Shown here piece by piece: positions 59,888 through 64,000 of a stretch of DNA of 64,000 nt (positions are counted from its first letter, which is position 1; every line of letters begins with the position of its first letter). This DNA comes from Shouchella clausii (GTDB taxonomy: Bacteria; Bacillota; Bacilli; Bacillales; Bacillaceae_D): NCBI RefSeq assembly GCF_002250115.1, contig NZ_CP019985.1, forward strand, positions 1,550,001 to 1,614,000, read 5' to 3'. The notes under the pieces are model-generated. The model did not search any database. It saw only the letters and a program-made list of their open reading frames with translations, and had not been told where the DNA came from. Both the position numbers and the translations under genes were made by a program.

Positions 59888-61024
59888 TTAAGCAACCTTC
59901 TTCTCACGAAGGAGGCGGCGGAAGATAAGGACACCAGCAAGGGACATCCCGATGCCGATCAGCATATAAAGGGGATAGTTTGTTGCTGTTTTTGGCATTT
60001 TGGCACCATTTGCCGTTTTTGTCACTTTGCCATTCTCGTCCCGTTCTGCCTTTTTGCCACCATCGTTATGGTGATTGGTGTCAGTGTCTGCTTTAGCTGG
60101 TATAGGGGCTTCATCCTTGCCAGGCAGCGCCGATTCCAGTGATGGCTTTTTCGGTTTATCTTTTAGGCCTTTATCAATTTGAGTGACGTCATCAACGATT
60201 TTTTTGACAAAATGAGAATTGAACATTTCCGCAGTGATATAAAAATCAGCTAAGAAATATCCATCGGCATCGTATAGCTCGACCAATAAGTCGTACCCTT
60301 TAATCGCATTGCCGCTCATTAGCTCTTTATAGCTAATTGGCTTTGGATCTTCGCCAACGCGGTCAAGGTAATACTTTGGATGGAGGTCAAGGACAGATAT
60401 CGCTTTCTCGCCAATAGCGAACAGTTCAGCAACATCGGCAGCCGACAGCTCGCGGATCGATTCAAAGCCGTCAAATGCGTACGCTCGTTGTTTCAAGTCA
60501 TCGAGTTCGGCAGATAAGTTCGGATTAGTTTCCTGAATATACCAAAAATGCTCGTAAAGCGCCCACTCTTCTTCATCACTTAAAGAAAACTCTGACAAAA
60601 ATCCAGAGAAATCAGGGTAATATGGTTCGTTGCCCCACTCTTCTTCTAGTGTGATAATGACATGGACAACCATGTAAAACGTGTTGTAAAACAATAAGTC
60701 GCTTGGAGGCAGGCCGAGCCATTCTTCAAGAAGCCCGTCCAACTCTTGGCGAGTAAGGTCAAATTCAGCAGCGATCTCATTAATGCCTTCTTCTGTTAGC
60801 CGTGGGCCTAAAAATTCGGCAAGCTCACTTACATCGGTAAAATCATAAAAAGTCGTGCCTTCCCACCAATACATCAAGTGTTCAGCTAAGTCTTTTTCGC
60901 TTACGCCAACATCTTCTAAATAAGCCGTAAACTCCTCATCGTCAAATCCATGGGCAAGGCTGGCCGCTGGAGCGGAAAAAAGAAAGAGTAGAGTGAAAAT
61001 TGCTGTGAATAACGACTTCTTCAT
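59888..61024 (-). CDS. Processed acidic surface protein with sortase signal
   Basis: A 378-residue exported protein: signal peptide (about 1-26, after ASLA), a strongly acidic Trp/Tyr-rich body (about 27-290), a Lys/Asp-rich linker and a C-terminal sorting signal. That signal is MPKTA (343-347) with a membrane helix and an RRLLREKK tail. It fits the 'processed acidic surface protein' group found next to class D sortases. MPKTA is an LPXTG variant. The function is unknown. AGGAGG lies 6-7 bases before the ATG at 61024; the frame is open further upstream. Confidence 0.82.
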   Translation of the reverse strand: MKKSLFTAIFTLLFLFSAPAASLAHGFDDEEFTAYLEDVGVSEKDLAEHLMYWWEGTTFYDFTDVSELAEFLGPRLTEEGINEIAAEFDLTRQELDGLLEEWLGLPPSDLLFYNTFYMVVHVIITLEEEWGNEPYYPDFSGFLSEFSLSDEEEWALYEHFWYIQETNPNLSAELDDLKQRAYAFDGFESIRELSAADVAELFAIGEKAISVLDLHPKYYLDRVGEDPKPISYKELMSGNAIKGYDLLVELYDADGYFLADFYITAEMFNSHFVKKIVDDVTQIDKGLKDKPKKPSLESALPGKDEAPIPAKADTDTNHHNDGGKKAERDENGKVTKTANGAKMPKTATNYPLYMLIGIGMSLAGVLIFRRLLREKKVA

Positions 61025-61298
61025 TTTGTTCCTCCTATATTCAATTGTCATTTTTATCCGTGCATATGAATTATATAAAGATGATGGCTGAATTGTCACG
61101 ACTTATTTTCATATTTTATAAAAATTTTATAATAGAGGCTGCTTTTGCCAAAAAACGACGAAATTCGCTTGTCTGTGTTGAAGAGGGTAACGGCGAGGAG
61201 GCCGCCACTTTTTCTCACAGGCAGAGAGGATGAATGGGCGTGGCGTTTTATGATACACTAGTGTTTAGCTAAAATGAAATTTGGGAGGGCCGATAAAC

Positions 61299-61856
61299 GT
61301 GGATTTGCTCAATAATGATAACTTAAAGAAAGCGAAGAAAAAGTCTTCCAGTTTTACGATATTAAGCAATGATTCAACAGACGGACACGGTGGCTATGGC
61401 GCTGGGGTCATCAATCTCGACAATGTGACGCCGCTATTTATTGATATTGAAGAGAAAGAAGCGTTTGTGGATATGGGTGCCCTCCATGCTCGCTCGGCTG
61501 TTGAAAAGCGTGTGAAATTTATCGCTGACGAAGAGGCGGTGCCAAAAGAAGGGCTCAAACGGTACTGGCTTGTGTGGGTCACAATCGACACAAAGGATAA
61601 AAAGCCATACTATAGTGGAGTTGCGGCCTGTTACATGACAGTCAACAAGCAGGCGAAACGGGGATACAAGAGCATGCCGGAACATGTGAACCATATGGAT
61701 AAATCGTTAAAAGGCAAAGTTGTCGTCAGCCAAATGGATGATTCGTCACGCCAAGTGCTAAAGGTGTTTTTGCAGAACCATAATGAAGAAATGTGGAATC
61801 ATTCTTCGCAGGAACTCCATGATGCCCTTGAAGCAAGCGAAAATGTGAACAACTAA
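61299..61856 (+). CDS. ywhD: Conserved protein YwhD
   Basis: A 185-residue soluble protein that follows B. subtilis YwhD, with the conserved FTILSND...GHGGYGAGVINL, VDMGALHARSAVEKRVKF and MTVNKQAKRGYKSMPEHVNHMDKS-type segments. The function is unknown. The TTG at 61281 overlaps the GGGAGGG ribosome site; the GTG at 61299, 10 bases from it, is preferred. It is convergent with pepF. Confidence 0.85.
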   Translation: MDLLNNDNLKKAKKKSSSFTILSNDSTDGHGGYGAGVINLDNVTPLFIDIEEKEAFVDMGALHARSAVEKRVKFIADEEAVPKEGLKRYWLVWVTIDTKDKKPYYSGVAACYMTVNKQAKRGYKSMPEHVNHMDKSLKGKVVVSQMDDSSRQVLKVFLQNHNEEMWNHSSQELHDALEASENVNN

Positions 61857-61944
61857 TGAACAAGTTGCCAAAAATCTTGTACTCTTTTTTCGCTTCGGCT
61901 ACGCTAGAGACATGGATGAACATCCTGACGATAAGTACTAGGAC

Positions 61945-61983
61945 AAAAAAGCAGCGGAAGGGCTCTCCTTCCGCTGCTTTTTT
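61945..61983. terminator. Bidirectional terminator between ywhD and pepF
   Basis: AAAAAAGCAGCGGAAGG and CCTTCCGCTGCTTTTTT form a 17-bp stem around a 5-base loop, with T-runs in both directions. It overlaps the pepF stop. Confidence 0.88.
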
Positions 61984-63770
61984 TATAGCTGCTTTAGTTC
62001 TTCAACGAGTGCAGAGAAGCGTGCCATCGCGGCTTGGACTGGCTCTGGCGTCGTTAAGTCGACACCTGCTTTTTTTAGTAGTTCGAGTGGCTCGTCGGAA
62101 CTGCCGCTTTGTAAAAAGGTCATATAAGCGTCAAGTGCGCCTTCCTCACCGTCTAAAATGGCTGTGGCGATTTTGATTGCTGAAGCAAAGCCAGTCGCAT
62201 ACTGGTAAACGTAAAAAGCCCTGTAAAAATGGGGGATGCGCGACCAGCCGTATTTGACTTCATCATCAAAAACAATGTCCGGGCCATTATACGTACGGAA
62301 CAACTGTTCATAAAGCTCATTTAAGCTCTCTGCATTAAGGGGTTCACCTGCTTCTGCTCGTTCGTGCGTTTGCTTTTCAAAATCAGCAAACATCACTTGT
62401 GTAAAAAAGGTCCCGCGGAATTGCTCAATAAAATGATTCAGTAAATAGGCACGCATTTTCTTGTCGCTTGTTTCTTTCAGCAAATGGTTAATCAGCAACA
62501 CTTCATTAACAGTGGAGGCGACTTCAGCGACAAAAATTCGGTAATTGGCCGTAATTTGTGGTTGGTATTTGCTGGAATAGTAGCTGTGCATGGCATGGCC
62601 CATTTCATGGACGAGTGTAAACAAACTATTTAAGTCATCATGGTGGTTGAGCAATACGAAAGGATGAACGCCGTAGACGCCCATATTGTAAGCGCCAGAT
62701 CGTTTTCCTGGCGTTTCACGCACATCGATGTAACGCTTTTCCTTAAACTCTTTTAATTTAGCGATATAATCGTCACCAAGAGGCTTAAGCGCTTTCAGCA
62801 TCGTATCATACGCTTCTTCATATGAAATTTCCGCTTTTACACCAGGAACAATAGGCGCATTTAAATCATATTGACGCAACTCGTCGAGGCCAAGCTTTTG
62901 TTTGCGGAGTCGCGCATATTCATGGAGCGGTTCAATGTTCGCTTTAGCGGCATCAATCAATTGGTCATAGACGCTTTGCTCAATGTTGTCAGCAAATAGG
63001 GCTTTATGGAGAGCCGATTCGTATTGACGGACTTTCGCCAATGTGACATTTGTTTTGATTTCCGCTGACAGCGTTGTTGCAATCGTATTGTTTAATTCCA
63101 TGTATGGCTTGTAGTAAGCTTTGTATGCTTCTTTCCGTTTGTTGCGGTCTTCGTCTTCGATTAGCTTTGAATACATGCCCCTTGTTAGTTGCACTTGCTG
63201 GCCATTGTCGTCTGTCACCGTGCCAAACTGAATATCAGCATTGTTCAGCATATTGTATGTGTCGCCAGGGGCTTGAAAAGTTGCGCCTAATTGCGACAAA
63301 AGCTCTTCTTTTTCCTTTGTTAGCACATGTTTTTTAAAGCGGAATGACTTCCACAATTCGTCCTCGAAATAGCCAAGTTTCTTTTCCGCAGAAATGTAAG
63401 CACGGAGCGTTTCTTCGCTTAAGCTTAAAAGAAACGGCATGAAGAAGGATGTGGATTCACTCACCTTTACGCTTAGTTGTGTCGCTTTGGCACTTAATTT
63501 TTGGGCATGGGCGTCCCGTGTATCAATATCAGATAAAAACATCGTGTAGGCGAAAACTTTTCGCAACGTGAAGGAGAGCTTCTCTTGTGTTTCTAGGAAA
63601 TCGAGCAAGCTTTTTCCGTCTTTAATCGCGCCATCAAAATGGTTTAACGTGTCCGCTAGCTGATAGCACGCGTCTACATCTGCCTGCCACGCTTGTTCGT
63701 CAGCATAAAGATCGGTTAAGTCCCATTTTTCATGTTCAGGTACATCTTTACGGGATTTGTATGTACTCAA
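61983..63770 (-). CDS. pepF: Oligoendopeptidase F
   Basis: A 595-residue M3B zinc peptidase that cuts short peptides in the cytosol. The zinc motif is HEMGH in LVHEMGHAMHSYYSS, with the third ligand Glu in VAEVASTVNE about 25 residues on. An N-terminal helical domain precedes it. The start is TTG with AAGGAG 8 bases upstream; the ATG six codons earlier has no site. Confidence 0.93.
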   Translation of the reverse strand: MSTYKSRKDVPEHEKWDLTDLYADEQAWQADVDACYQLADTLNHFDGAIKDGKSLLDFLETQEKLSFTLRKVFAYTMFLSDIDTRDAHAQKLSAKATQLSVKVSESTSFFMPFLLSLSEETLRAYISAEKKLGYFEDELWKSFRFKKHVLTKEKEELLSQLGATFQAPGDTYNMLNNADIQFGTVTDDNGQQVQLTRGMYSKLIEDEDRNKRKEAYKAYYKPYMELNNTIATTLSAEIKTNVTLAKVRQYESALHKALFADNIEQSVYDQLIDAAKANIEPLHEYARLRKQKLGLDELRQYDLNAPIVPGVKAEISYEEAYDTMLKALKPLGDDYIAKLKEFKEKRYIDVRETPGKRSGAYNMGVYGVHPFVLLNHHDDLNSLFTLVHEMGHAMHSYYSSKYQPQITANYRIFVAEVASTVNEVLLINHLLKETSDKKMRAYLLNHFIEQFRGTFFTQVMFADFEKQTHERAEAGEPLNAESLNELYEQLFRTYNGPDIVFDDEVKYGWSRIPHFYRAFYVYQYATGFASAIKIATAILDGEEGALDAYMTFLQSGSSDEPLELLKKAGVDLTTPEPVQAAMARFSALVEELKQL

Positions 63771-63940
63771 GAAAATCACTCCTTGCATGTTTTTTCGTTC
63801 TAGTGTAGCACTTATCGCTGAAAATATGTTCGTTTCTGCTTTTTTGTTTGAATTTTTGCTGGCGGTGGCAAAAATGGATTCATAAAAGTAATAAAAATAA
63901 CGGTCACGTTCTATGTTATACTGAGGAAAAAGGCGGTGAC

Positions 63941-64000
63941 ATGATCATGCTCTCGTCAGAGCAAAAAAAAGCGATCCAAAGCCTTCAGGAAAAAGTGGAA
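63941..64000 (+). CDS. Start of an unidentified gene, cut by the window end
   Basis: Twenty codons are visible from the ATG at 63941, or 18 from the ATG at 63947. The segment (LSSEQKKAIQSLQEKVE) is charged and helical and too short to name. AGGCGG precedes it by 4 or 10 bases, favouring the second ATG. TATACT at 63917 is a possible -10. Confidence 0.4.
   Translation, partial: MIMLSSEQKKAIQSLQEKVE

Overview
The window looks like a chromosomal segment of a low-to-mid-GC, spore-forming Bacillaceae. Shine-Dalgarno sites are strong (AAAGGAGG type), TTG and GTG starts are frequent, intrinsic terminators are common, and spore genes (gerQ, cwlJ, a coat-F-like gene) are present. The right half keeps the Bacillus subtilis gene set ung / ywdI / ywdK / gerQ / hemQ / pta / lipL / ywfO / ywgA / ywhB / ywhD. 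The protein flavour fits an alkaliphilic relative such as Shouchella (Bacillus) clausii; that assignment is an inference. I see no rRNA, tRNA, CRISPR array, prophage or insertion sequence.

Left part (1-25 kb): a truncated Eis-like acetyltransferase, an M20 dipeptidase, a Cof-type phosphatase, the manganese ABC transporter mntABCD, stress and membrane proteins (a UPF0302 paralogue, YflT with a SigB-type promoter, a DUF3817 protein), an rRNA methyltransferase, topB, an alkaline phosphatase behind a PhoP-box array, a methionine aminopeptidase with foreign-looking codon use, the SigW-type yuaF-floT flotillin operon, a Rieske oxidoreductase, a bdbC-thioredoxin pair, cshA, and glnA behind a GlnR/TnrA box but without glnR.

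Middle (25-33 kb): an AT-richer block with a MocR-type regulator, divergent azlCD, and an operon of a solo B3/4 editing-type protein, a Cys/Met gamma-lyase-family enzyme and a fatty acid desaturase. The same 20-bp-phased direct repeat precedes both target operons, next to a similar -10 element. This suggests one regulon, possibly for a toxic or unusual amino acid. An orphan hutH follows, behind a promoter, a hairpin and a strong terminator that look like an attenuator.

Right part (33-64 kb): pdxK, a YjiH protein, ung, an AbrB-family membrane protein, a TnrA-box amt operon carrying a GlnD-like nucleotidyltransferase and a DnaQ-like exonuclease, putP, cwlJ-gerQ, a five-gene ABC operon with a YtrA-like regulator, yidC2, hemQ, pta, lipL, gltP, ywfO-ywgA, a sortase with its acidic substrate, ywhD and pepF. 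The most striking site is just upstream of yidC2. A 93-codon ORF with one membrane segment and a W/R...DDDG tail overlaps a stem-loop that hides the yidC2 ribosome binding site, which is the layout of the MifM translation-arrest sensor. A dispersed 41-bp palindromic element precedes terminator-like hairpins in at least three places.
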